Shown here one piece after another: positions 29,909 to 36,067 of a DNA stretch of 36,067 nucleotides; within the stretch, counting starts at the first letter, position 1; each line of letters begins with the position of its first letter. The stretch lies in the NCBI RefSeq assembly GCF_000716545.1, contig NZ_JNWZ01000071.1:1-36067 (forward strand), read 5' to 3'. A model generated the notes under the pieces. That model ran no database searches. It was not told the origin of the DNA and saw only the letters and a list, made by a program, of their open reading frames with translations. This DNA is from Kitasatospora phosalacinea (GTDB taxonomy: Bacteria > Actinomycetota > Actinomycetes > Streptomycetales > Streptomycetaceae). A program made the position numbers and the translations under genes.

Positions 29909-30357
29909 GGGCCCGGCTGATCGGAGGGCTGGAGTCCGGTCAGCCGGGGAGTCCGGAGCCGGCCAGCCGGCCGCGTTCGGTCTTGGCGGCAAAGGCCGTT
30001 CGATCACAGCGCTGTCCCGGCCGGGACGCAACCGGACTGCTCACCGGTTGCGACTCGGCCACTGGCCACTGGCCACTGGCTACTGGCCACCGGCCACCAG
30101 CTCCGGCGGCACGCCCGGTACCCAGAACGGGCGACCGACGGAGGGGAAGGGAGTGCCCGTCCCGGCCGGCAGCCTCGGCTACCCGGGAAAGGGTGCGCCG
30201 CTCGCCGCCCTGCCGGCGGCCGGCGCCGGGCCGTTGGTCCGTCCGCCCGACCGGGCGGGCTCCGCCGTCCGGTCGCCCCGCGCCGTGATCGGCCGCCCCG
30301 CCAGGCACCGGACCACCGCCCGGTGTTCGGCCCGGAGGGCCGTCCCATCCGCCCGGA
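29909..30357. other. Gene-free spacer with short repeats
   Basis: About 450 nt between the convergent ABC exporter and ATP-grasp genes. No frame looks coding. It includes a 7-bp tandem repeat described separately and GC-rich inverted stretches. Confidence 0.5.
30061..30095. repeat. 7-bp tandem repeat x5 (ACTGGCC)
   Basis: Five consecutive units, three exact and two with one change (actggct, accggcc). A simple-sequence tract in non-coding DNA. Confidence 0.85.
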
Positions 30358-31236
30358 CTACGCCTCCAGCAACGTCCGGAACAGTGCTTCTACGTCCACC
30401 CCGGAGGGCAGTTCGCTGACCTGGCCGTCCCCGACCTCCACCACCCGCCACCGCCCGGCGTCGGCCAGGCGGGCCAGGTCGGTGGTGACGAAGCGGCACC
30501 CCAAGCGCCGGACCAGCGGGCGCACCTCGGACAGGTCGGGGTCCACCCGGTTCGCCGGGCTGTCGGGGTGCGGGCCGACCAGTACCGGTTCGCCGTCCAG
30601 CCACCAGACCCTGGCCTCCTCGGCCCGCCCGTCCGCGGCCCGGACGAACGGCTCGAAGCGGCGCAGCACCAGCCCGCCCGCCAGGAACTCGCCCTGCAGC
30701 TCGGCGAAGCGCGACACCACCCGTTCCAGCGCGTCGAGGTCGGCCAGGTCCGGCACGTAGCAGGCCTCGACCCACTCGTGCTTGCGGGACTTCACGTAGT
30801 CCTTCACCACCGCCGGCCCCCGCCCGCCGAGTTCCGCGGCTGCCGCGGCCAGCGCACGCCGGTCCCAGCCCGTACCGGGCAGCCAGCTGCTGGCCGGCGT
30901 CACCGACTCGAACGTCCGGTACCAGCCGGGCAGTTCATGGGCGGTCGCGTACGCGTCCGGTCCGGCCAGCAGCGGTCGGCCGCGAGCCGCCAGGGCCTCG
31001 GCGAGCTCCGCGTACCGGGCGGTGGGGATCATCCAGCCCCGGTACCAGAGCGGGCCGGGCCCGGTCGGGATCCGGCGGACGGCGGACTCGACGTCCCCGG
31101 CGAGCAGTGCGTCGTGATCGAGCAGGGCGTGGCCGCCGCCCACCGCCCGGACCGCCCCCGCCTCCCAGGCGAAGTGCGGGTCCACCCGGCGGGGGAGGAG
31201 CGGGTCTGACGGAAGGATGACGGCGGCCTCGACCAT
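30358..31236 (-). CDS. ATP-grasp domain protein, substrate unknown
   Basis: 292 residues. The C-terminal two thirds resemble the ATP-grasp fold used by ligases: VVKDYVKSRKHEWVEACYVPD (Lys contact region), FEPFVRAADGRAEEARVWWLDGEPVLVGPHPD, and RWRVVEVGDGQVSELP with metal-binding acidic residues. It resembles the DUF4343-type ATP-grasp proteins common in actinobacteria, whose substrates are mostly unknown. ATG 31236 follows the -10 element TAATCT by 7 nt, so it is probably leaderless; the in-frame extension to 31323 runs through the intergenic palindrome and is rejected. Divergent from a NUDIX gene. Confidence 0.75.
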   Translation of the reverse strand: MVEAAVILPSDPLLPRRVDPHFAWEAGAVRAVGGGHALLDHDALLAGDVESAVRRIPTGPGPLWYRGWMIPTARYAELAEALAARGRPLLAGPDAYATAHELPGWYRTFESVTPASSWLPGTGWDRRALAAAAAELGGRGPAVVKDYVKSRKHEWVEACYVPDLADLDALERVVSRFAELQGEFLAGGLVLRRFEPFVRAADGRAEEARVWWLDGEPVLVGPHPDSPANRVDPDLSEVRPLVRRLGCRFVTTDLARLADAGRWRVVEVGDGQVSELPSGVDVEALFRTLLEA

Positions 31237-31243
31237 GCGGCTC

Positions 31244-31249
31244 AGATTA
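31244..31249 (-). promoter_or_regulatory. -10 element of the ATP-grasp gene
   Basis: TAATCT on the minus strand, 7 nt from ATG 31236. The -35 is poor, and the 16-bp palindrome at 31252-31267 fills the spacer, so this promoter probably needs or is blocked by a regulator. Confidence 0.5.
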
Positions 31250-31251
31250 GA

Positions 31252-31267
31252 TCCACCGATCGGTGGA
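31252..31267. promoter_or_regulatory. Perfect 16-bp palindrome in the ATP-grasp/NUDIX gap
   Basis: TCCACCGATCGGTGGA lies between the -10 and the -35 position of the ATP-grasp promoter. A related half site (CGGTGGATC) recurs near 31292. It is a likely operator; no regulator gene is adjacent. Confidence 0.65.
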
Positions 31268-31316
31268 GAGCCCGGAAATCCCTTGCCCGCACCGGTGGAT
31301 CCGCCCGAAAACCCGA

Positions 31317-31346
31317 TCGACACCCTGTCGCGGACTCTGCCAGGGT
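31317..31346 (+). promoter_or_regulatory. Leaderless promoter of the NUDIX gene
   Basis: TCGACA (31317-31322), 18-nt spacer, CAGGGT (31341-31346); GTG 31353 begins 7 nt after the -10. Confidence 0.5.
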
Positions 31347-31352
31347 GAACGT

Positions 31353-31892
31353 GTGCGATGGATCATGCGAGGTCGGAGGCCCGAAGTCGAGCGGCGTCCC
31401 CGCCGGGCGGCGCGGACGCTGGTGCTCTCACCGGAGGGCGAGGTGTTCCTGTTCCGTTCGGACAACTCCGAGGTCGGGGTCCACTGGAACGCTCCGGGCG
31501 GCGGCCTGGAAGCCGGTGAGTCCCCGATCGAGGGCGCCCTGCGGGAGCTGCACGAGGAGACCGGCTGGACCGACCTCCAACCGGGCCCGCTCGTCTGCAC
31601 CTGGGAGCACGACTTCACCTGGCACGGCACCCCGGTCCGCCAGCACGAGCACATCTTCCTGACCCACGGCCCGCGGCGTGAGCCGGGAGACGTGGCAGCG
31701 GTCCACCTCGTCGACGGCATCCTCGGCTGGCGCTGGTGGACGCGGGCCGAGCTCGCCGCACCGGACGCCGACCCGACCTGGCCGCCGAACCTGTCCGCCC
31801 TGCTCGCCGGCCTCCGCGGCGCGCCGTCCGGCCCGATCGAACCGGTCCACCTCGGCTACGTGCCCAACACCGCACCTTCGAGAGGCGATTGA
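31353..31892 (+). CDS. NUDIX hydrolase
   Basis: 179 residues. The NUDIX box is complete at residues 50-72: G, five residues, E56, seven residues, then R64-E65-L-x-E68-E69-x-G71-W, so metal-dependent pyrophosphohydrolase activity on a nucleoside-diphosphate derivative is expected. Substrate unknown. GTG 31353 is chosen from the promoter spacing; ATG 31365 is an alternative. The in-frame extension to 31263 overlaps the divergent promoter. Confidence 0.87.
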   Translation: MRWIMRGRRPEVERRPRRAARTLVLSPEGEVFLFRSDNSEVGVHWNAPGGGLEAGESPIEGALRELHEETGWTDLQPGPLVCTWEHDFTWHGTPVRQHEHIFLTHGPRREPGDVAAVHLVDGILGWRWWTRAELAAPDADPTWPPNLSALLAGLRGAPSGPIEPVHLGYVPNTAPSRGD

Positions 31893-31928
31893 CCCCCACC
31901 CGCCCATCCCTCAGACCACCGGACCGGC

Positions 31929-32666
31929 TCAGCGGACCGGACGCCGACCCCGCCGCCGTCCACGAGCCGTCGGCAGCTCGGCCCGCCAATCACGCAACCC
32001 CAACTCCCGGTCGTGCACCGCCTCCGGGTTGATCACCACCGACAGCAGGGCGGAGCGCAACTCCTCCTGTCCCAACCCGGTCGAACGCTGCAACTGCTCG
32101 GTGGGAACCGACACCGCTATGGCCGGCCGCCAGTCCGGCAGCACCACCTGGCAGGTGCCGGAACCGAACCGCAGCAGCTGCGCCGATACCCGGCGCTCCG
32201 GGGTCCGCCCGCCCGGACCGACACCCTCGGCCAACCCGGGCGACCCGCCGATCAGGACCCCCATCGGCACACCCGCCGGATCCACCGGCCCCGTCCCGCC
32301 TCCGCCTTCGGCCGCCTCCGCCCCCGCCCGGTGCCCGCCCGGTGCGGCGGCCACCGCCCGCACCTGGCTCAACCGCCGCGACGGCGCGGGCCGCCGCTGC
32401 GGACGCACCCGTCCCGCCGGCTCGCCGACACCCCAGACACCCGACGACCACTCGACCGCCCCGAGAACACCCGTACCCGCACTCGCACCCGCGTCCGCAG
32501 CAGTGCCAGCACCAGCCCCCGGCACCGGGATCTCGTCGCCGACCCTCCCCGGTGCGTCCGTGGCACTGCCGCCCGGGGCGCCGTCACCTGCCGAACCCGC
32601 TTCCACCGCAGGGAGGTTGGCGCCCGCGTGGGGTCGGTCCGACGCGTTCTGGTCGAGCGAGGTCAT
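31929..32666 (-). CDS. Protein of unknown function
   Basis: 245 residues from ATG 32666, which has GGAGGGG 7 nt upstream. The first half is Gly/Ala/Pro-rich and probably disordered. The C-terminal about 90 residues look folded: RVSAQLLRFGSGTCQVVLPDWRPAIAVSVP, then TGLGQEELRSALLSVVINPEAVHDRELGLRDW, followed by a very basic tail. I do not recognise the family. It ends 36 nt from the convergent NUDIX gene. Confidence 0.6.
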   Translation of the reverse strand: MTSLDQNASDRPHAGANLPAVEAGSAGDGAPGGSATDAPGRVGDEIPVPGAGAGTAADAGASAGTGVLGAVEWSSGVWGVGEPAGRVRPQRRPAPSRRLSQVRAVAAAPGGHRAGAEAAEGGGGTGPVDPAGVPMGVLIGGSPGLAEGVGPGGRTPERRVSAQLLRFGSGTCQVVLPDWRPAIAVSVPTEQLQRSTGLGQEELRSALLSVVINPEAVHDRELGLRDWRAELPTARGRRRGRRPVR

Positions 32667-32845
32667 GACTGTGCCCCTCCGGATTCCGAGCTCGCCCGAT
32701 CCTGCACCACCGGTGCGTGCCGGGCCAAGGGACGTACGCACGCAGTCGGTGGTTCCCTGCCGTGGGACAAACCCCTTGCGGGCCCGGAGCCCGGAGCCCC
32801 GAGCCCGGAGCCCGGAGCCCAGAGCCCGGAGTCAGGATCGACGGC
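32667..32845. other. Spacer upstream of the trp attenuator
   Basis: Holds the 5' region of the minus-strand unknown gene, the 7-bp repeat tract and presumably the trpS promoter, which I cannot place. Confidence 0.4.
32782..32830. repeat. 7-bp tandem repeat x7 (GCCCGGA)
   Basis: Seven consecutive units, five exact and two with one change (gccccga, gcccaga). The tract ends 15 nt before the leader-peptide start, so copy number could alter the leader promoter spacing. Confidence 0.85.
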
Positions 32846-32884
32846 ATGTCTCTCACGTCATGCCCGTGCTGGTGGCCGTCCTAG
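32846..32884 (+). CDS. Trp leader peptide (12 residues, tandem Trp codons)
   Basis: ATG TCT CTC ACG TCA TGC then CCG TGC TGG TGG CCG TCC TAG encodes MSLTSCPCWWPS. AGGA lies 8 nt upstream of the ATG. Two adjacent Trp codons two codons before the stop, directly upstream of a tryptophanyl-tRNA synthetase gene, are the mark of ribosome-mediated attenuation. The coding overlap with hairpin segment 1 is at the Trp-Pro-Ser-stop codons. Confidence 0.85.
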   Translation: MSLTSCPCWWPS

Positions 32885-32930
32885 GACGGCTCCCCACGCA
32901 TGACTCCAGGGCCGTCCGCAAGGGCGGCCC
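32875..32930 (+). promoter_or_regulatory. Trp attenuator with mutually exclusive hairpins
   Basis: Segment 1 GCCGTCC (32875-32881) can pair with segment 2 GGACGGC (32884-32890). Segment 2 can instead pair with segment 3 GCCGTCC (32911-32917), forming the antiterminator. Segment 3, as GGGCCGTCC (32909-32917), pairs with segment 4 GGGCGGCCC (32922-32930), giving a 9-bp stem closed by a GCAA tetraloop: the terminator. A ribosome stalled at the Trp codons (32870-32875) covers segment 1 and frees segment 2, so scarcity of charged tRNA-Trp should allow read-through. An auxiliary indolmycin-resistant TrpRS gene in S. coelicolor is known to be controlled this way. Confidence 0.85.
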
Positions 32931-33009
32931 CGGCGCGATCGTCTCGGACGGCCCCCAGGACGCGCACCCCGGTGGACGGCCGACGACCGCGACCGAGGAG
33001 CACCTCACC

Positions 33010-34089
33010 ATGACCACCGTCGCCACCGAAGCCACCGGCTGTCCCGTCGACCGGCCCGCCGACCCCCCCAGCCGCCGAGAGCGCGAGCCCCCTGGTGGCC
33101 GCCACCGCCGTCGGACACCACCGCATCCTGACCGGCGACCGTCCCACCGGGCCGCTGCACCTCGGCCACTACTTCGGGACGCTCCGGAACCGCGTCGAAC
33201 TCCATTCCCCGAGGCTTGAGTTGGTGATCGTGATCCCGGACTACCAGGCGACCACCGACCGGGACCGCGCCGACCGCCCCGCCGAGCACGCGGAGAACCT
33301 GGTCCTCGACTACCTGGCCGCAGGCGTCGACCCGGAGCGCGCCACGATCTTCACCCACAGCGCCGTTCCTGCCCTCAATCAGCCGGTGTTGCCCTTCCTC
33401 AGCCTGATCAGCGTCGCCGAACTCTCCCGCGACCCCACCGTCAAGGACGAGATCGCCCGCTCCCGGCAGTCCGCCGTCAGCGGGTTGATGTTCACCTACC
33501 CCGTCCACCAGGCCGCCGACATCCTGTCCCGCAAGGCCGACCTCGTTCCGGTCGGCCAGGACCAGCTACCGCACCTGGAAGTCACCCGCACCGTCACCCG
33601 CCGCTTCAACGACCGCTACACCCCCCCTCTTCTCCGACCCGCAGGCACTGCTCTCCCGCGCCCCCCTGCTGCTCGGCACCGACGCGGGCAAGATGAGCAA
33701 GAGCCGGGGCAACGCCATCGCCCTCGGCGTCGACGAGGACGAGACCGCCCGACTGCTCCGCGGCGCCGTCACCGACCCCGCCCGCCGCATCCGCCACGAC
33801 TCCGAGAACCGCCCCGGCGTCTCCAGCCCTCTGCTGCTCACCGCGCTCCGCCAGGACCACGACCCGCACACCGTCGCCGAGGAGATCGGCGACGGCGGAG
33901 CCGCCCTCCTCAAGCGCACCGCCGCCGAGGCGGTCAACGTGTACCTCCGCCCACTGCGGGCCCGTGGCGCCGAACTCGCCGCCGACCGCAGCGCGCTGCG
34001 CGAAGTCCTGCACACCGGCAACGCCCGGCCAACGCCGTCGCCGACCGGACCCTCGGCGAAGTGCGCGCCGCCATGGGCACCTTCTGTGA
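33010..34089 (+). pseudogene. trpS: Tryptophanyl-tRNA synthetase, broken by apparent frameshifts
   Basis: Class I synthetase that charges tRNA-Trp. ATG 33010 has GAGGAG 9 nt upstream. Signature HLGH lies in GPLHLGHYFG; KMSKS lies in TDAGKMSKSRGN; PVGQDQLPHLEVTR and FTYPVHQAADIL are also clear. The family sequence jumps frame three times: an extra C in the C7 run 33063-33069, an extra C in the C7 run 33621-33627, and a missing G near 34028 (NARANAVAD expected). Without correction the product stops at 33219 after 69 codons. The 3' end is uncertain; TGA 34087-34089 is the nearest plausible stop. Some codons near 33190-33230 are unusually A/T-ending. It could be real decay or homopolymer sequencing error. 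Confidence 0.82.
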
Positions 34090-34325
34090 CACCGACCCGG
34101 GGCCACCGCCCCGGGGCACCCGCCCTGCGGCCCGAGGGATGCCCCAGCCCGACGGCGCGACCGCGCCCCCGCGGGGATGGGCCGCTCCCGGACGGGGGAT
34201 ACCGTCAGCAGACGGAAGAGCGGAGCAGCGCCCGGCCCCACCGTCCCGGCACGTCGGCCTCCGCCCCGTCACACCCCGTTCCGCCCCCGCTCAGCCCTCG
34301 CTCGCGCTCCCCGAAGGAGTATCGG

Positions 34326-35255
34326 ATGTCCCTGCGCCCGCTCCGCCCCGGCGACCGGGTCGCCCTCGCCGCCACCAGCGGTGCCATCGACCCCGCCCGA
34401 CTCGCCCTCGGCATCGACATCCTCCGCTCCTGGGGCCTGGACGTGACCGTCCTCCCGCACCTCCACGACACCCACCCCACGCTGCCGCACCTGGCCGGCA
34501 CCGACGCCGACCGCGCCGCGGACCTGCAGGCCGCCTGGCTCGACCCCGGCATCGCCGCCGTCCTCTGTGCCCGCGGCGGCTTCGGCGCCCACCGGATGGT
34601 CGACCTCCTCGACTGGGACGCGATGCGCGCCGCCGAACCGAAACCGCTCGTCGGCTTCAGTGACGTCACCGTCCTGCACGAAGCCTTCGCCCAGCGGCTC
34701 GGCATCCCCACCTTCTACGGCCCGATGCCCGGAACCACCGTGTTCAGCACCGACCCCGCCACCGCCGAACACCTGCGCCGCACCCTCTTCGACCCCGCCG
34801 GCACCATCGTCCTCACCGGCCCCGACGCCACCGCCCTCGTCCCCGGGCGGGCACACGGCGTCCTGACGGGGGGCTGCGCCTCCCTGCTCGCGGCCGACCG
34901 CGGCACCCCCGGCGCGCGCCCGTCCTTCGCCGGCGGCCTGCTACTGCTGGAGGACGTCAACGAGCAGCCCTACCAGCTCGACCGGATCCTCACCCAGCTC
35001 CGCCGCAGCGGGGCCCTGGACGGAGTGGCCGGAGTGGTCCTCGGCTCCTGGGACGGCTGCGGTCCGCTCGACGGCGTGCGCGCCGTGATGCTCGACCACC
35101 TCGGCGGACTCGGCGTCCCCGTCCTGTGGGAACTCGGCTTCGGCCACTGCCCGTCCTCGATCACCGTCCCGCTCGGCGTCCCCGCCACCCTCGACGCCGA
35201 CGCCGGCACGCTCACCCTGGACACACCTGTTCTCAGTGGTCCTACCGGCGCGTAG
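34326..35255 (+). CDS. LD-carboxypeptidase, peptidase family S66
   Basis: 309 residues, cytoplasmic type. It removes terminal D-Ala from muropeptide tetrapeptides during wall recycling; some S66 members (MccF-like) instead inactivate microcin-type aminoacyl nucleotides. Motifs: LRPGDRVALAATSG at the start, CARGGFGAHR, nucleophile Ser112 in GFSD, the Glu in LLLEDVNEQPYQLDR and His in FGHCPSS. GAAGGAG about 8 nt upstream supports ATG 34326. In-frame open sequence upstream belongs to the trpS remnant. Confidence 0.9.
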   Translation: MSLRPLRPGDRVALAATSGAIDPARLALGIDILRSWGLDVTVLPHLHDTHPTLPHLAGTDADRAADLQAAWLDPGIAAVLCARGGFGAHRMVDLLDWDAMRAAEPKPLVGFSDVTVLHEAFAQRLGIPTFYGPMPGTTVFSTDPATAEHLRRTLFDPAGTIVLTGPDATALVPGRAHGVLTGGCASLLAADRGTPGARPSFAGGLLLLEDVNEQPYQLDRILTQLRRSGALDGVAGVVLGSWDGCGPLDGVRAVMLDHLGGLGVPVLWELGFGHCPSSITVPLGVPATLDADAGTLTLDTPVLSGPTGA

Positions 35256-35258
35256 GGT
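35230..35258 (+). promoter_or_regulatory. Leaderless promoter of the P-loop kinase
   Basis: TTCTCA (35230-35235), 17-nt spacer, TAGGGT (35253-35258); ATG 35266 follows 7 nt later. It overlaps the end of the LD-carboxypeptidase gene. Confidence 0.5.
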
Positions 35259-35265
35259 GCGAGCC

Positions 35266-35967
35266 ATGCACGTCGAAGGCACCCCTACCTCCACCACTCC
35301 CTCCGCCGAGCAGTCCGCCGCCGTCGCGGAACAGGTGGTGGCCCGAACCCTCGACCTGCTCCGGGGCACCGGGCGGACCGTCCTCGGCCTGACCGGACCG
35401 CCCGCCGCCGGCAAGTCCACCCTCGCGCGACTCCTCGCCGACGAGATCAACCGCCGCGAGGGCCCGGACACCGCCGCCCACCTCCCCCTCGACGGCTTCC
35501 ACCTCTCCAACGTCCAGCTCGACCGTCTCGGCCTGCGCCCCCGCAAGGGCGCCCCCGAGACCTTCGACGCCCACGGCTACCTCGCCCTCCTCCAGCGCGT
35601 CGCCTCCGACCGCTTCCACGACATCTACGCCCCCGACTTCGACCGCACCCTCGACGAACCGGTCGCCGCCCGCCACCTCATCCGTCCCAGCACCCGGCTC
35701 GTCATCACCGAGGGCAACTACCTCGCCGCCCCCACCTCCCCGTGGACGGACGCCCGGGCCCTGCTGCGCGAACTCTGGTACGTCGAAGCGGACGAGAGCA
35801 CCCGTGACGCCCGCCTGCTGGCCCGCCACACCGCCGGCGGCCAGGAGCAGGCGGCCGCCCGCCGACGCATCGACGGCAACGACCGCCCCAACGCCGCCTA
35901 CGTGACGGCCACCCGCGCGGCCTGCGACCGGGTCGTCCACGCGGGCGAGTTTGCGTCCTTCGGCTGA
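35266..35967 (+). CDS. Uridine kinase-like P-loop kinase
   Basis: 233 residues. Walker A is GPPAAGKST (44-52) after a hydrophobic beta strand (TVLGLTG). HLPLDGFHLSNVQLDRLGL carries the substrate-loop Asp/His pattern, and ITEGNYLA the second conserved strand. This is the pattern of the nucleoside/nucleotide kinase family related to uridine kinase and YggC/FrcK-type proteins. The C-terminus has RRRIDGNDRPNAAYV, often present in this family. Substrate may be a nucleoside or a sugar. ATG 35266 is chosen from the promoter; in-frame 35236 lies in the previous gene. Confidence 0.85.
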   Translation: MHVEGTPTSTTPSAEQSAAVAEQVVARTLDLLRGTGRTVLGLTGPPAAGKSTLARLLADEINRREGPDTAAHLPLDGFHLSNVQLDRLGLRPRKGAPETFDAHGYLALLQRVASDRFHDIYAPDFDRTLDEPVAARHLIRPSTRLVITEGNYLAAPTSPWTDARALLRELWYVEADESTRDARLLARHTAGGQEQAAARRRIDGNDRPNAAYVTATRAACDRVVHAGEFASFG

Positions 35968-36067
35968 TCGGCGTAGTGTTGACTGGTCGCTCGGCAGGGA
36001 GCACCGGACACGCATCTGTGTGGACGGTCCCGGGGCGGCCAATCCCCTGAGAAACCAGTTCGATGAT
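35968..36067. other. Right-edge intergenic sequence, cut by the window
   Basis: TTGACT at 35979-35984 could be a -35. ACTGGT (35982-35987) and ACCAGT (36054-36059) could close a long stem enclosing the sequence between them, as in a structured 5' leader, but the unit is truncated and I cannot assign it. Confidence 0.25.

Overview
The window is high-GC actinobacterial DNA of the Streptomycetaceae (Streptomyces or Kitasatospora type). This rests on extreme G/C at third codon positions, a cellobiose (ceb) operon with CebR operators, adpA with its single TTA codon next to orn, a leucine-catabolism operon, and many genes that look leaderless. The order liu-type operon ... adpA-orn ... cebR-cebEFG-bglC matches the S. 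coelicolor block I know as about SCO2776-SCO2798. The desferrioxamine (des) genes that lie inside that block in S. coelicolor are not here.

Layout. 1-645: start of a secreted protein running off the left edge. 725-7097: cebEFG-bglC on the minus strand with divergent cebR; CebR palindromes lie in the cebE/cebR gap and immediately before bglC, and a strong hairpin lies between cebE and cebF. 7461-11024: hotdog thioesterase, tRNA-His with terminator, oligoribonuclease (orn) and the pleiotropic regulator adpA, all minus. 11025-12903: adpA upstream region and about 1.4 kb with no convincing intact gene, including a possible XRE-regulator remnant. 12904-18890: a possible small protein, a HAD hydrolase, a universal-stress protein, a two-domain cell-surface protein and a DUF4239 membrane protein. 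18901-25139: acyl-CoA dehydrogenase, HMG-CoA lyase, biotin-dependent carboxylase alpha and beta (leucine/isovalerate catabolism), with a divergent TetR regulator and two matching 16-bp operator candidates in the gap. 26173-29895: a single-chain, asymmetric ABC exporter. 30358-32666: ATP-grasp protein, NUDIX hydrolase and an unknown protein. 32846-34089: a tryptophan attenuator (leader peptide with tandem Trp codons plus mutually exclusive hairpins) in front of a tryptophanyl-tRNA synthetase gene broken by three apparent 1-nt indels, two of them in C7 runs. 34326-35967: LD-carboxypeptidase and a P-loop kinase.

The most interesting item is the complete 1:2:3:4 attenuator preceding the frameshifted trpS. 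Other points worth checking are the bglC operator that appears to double as its Shine-Dalgarno, the set of leaderless promoters (which also settle several start codons), the paired TetR operators, the adpA TTA codon with an unusually long C-terminal tail, and the low-GC patches inside two leucine-catabolism genes. All calls come from reading sequence only; no database search was run.
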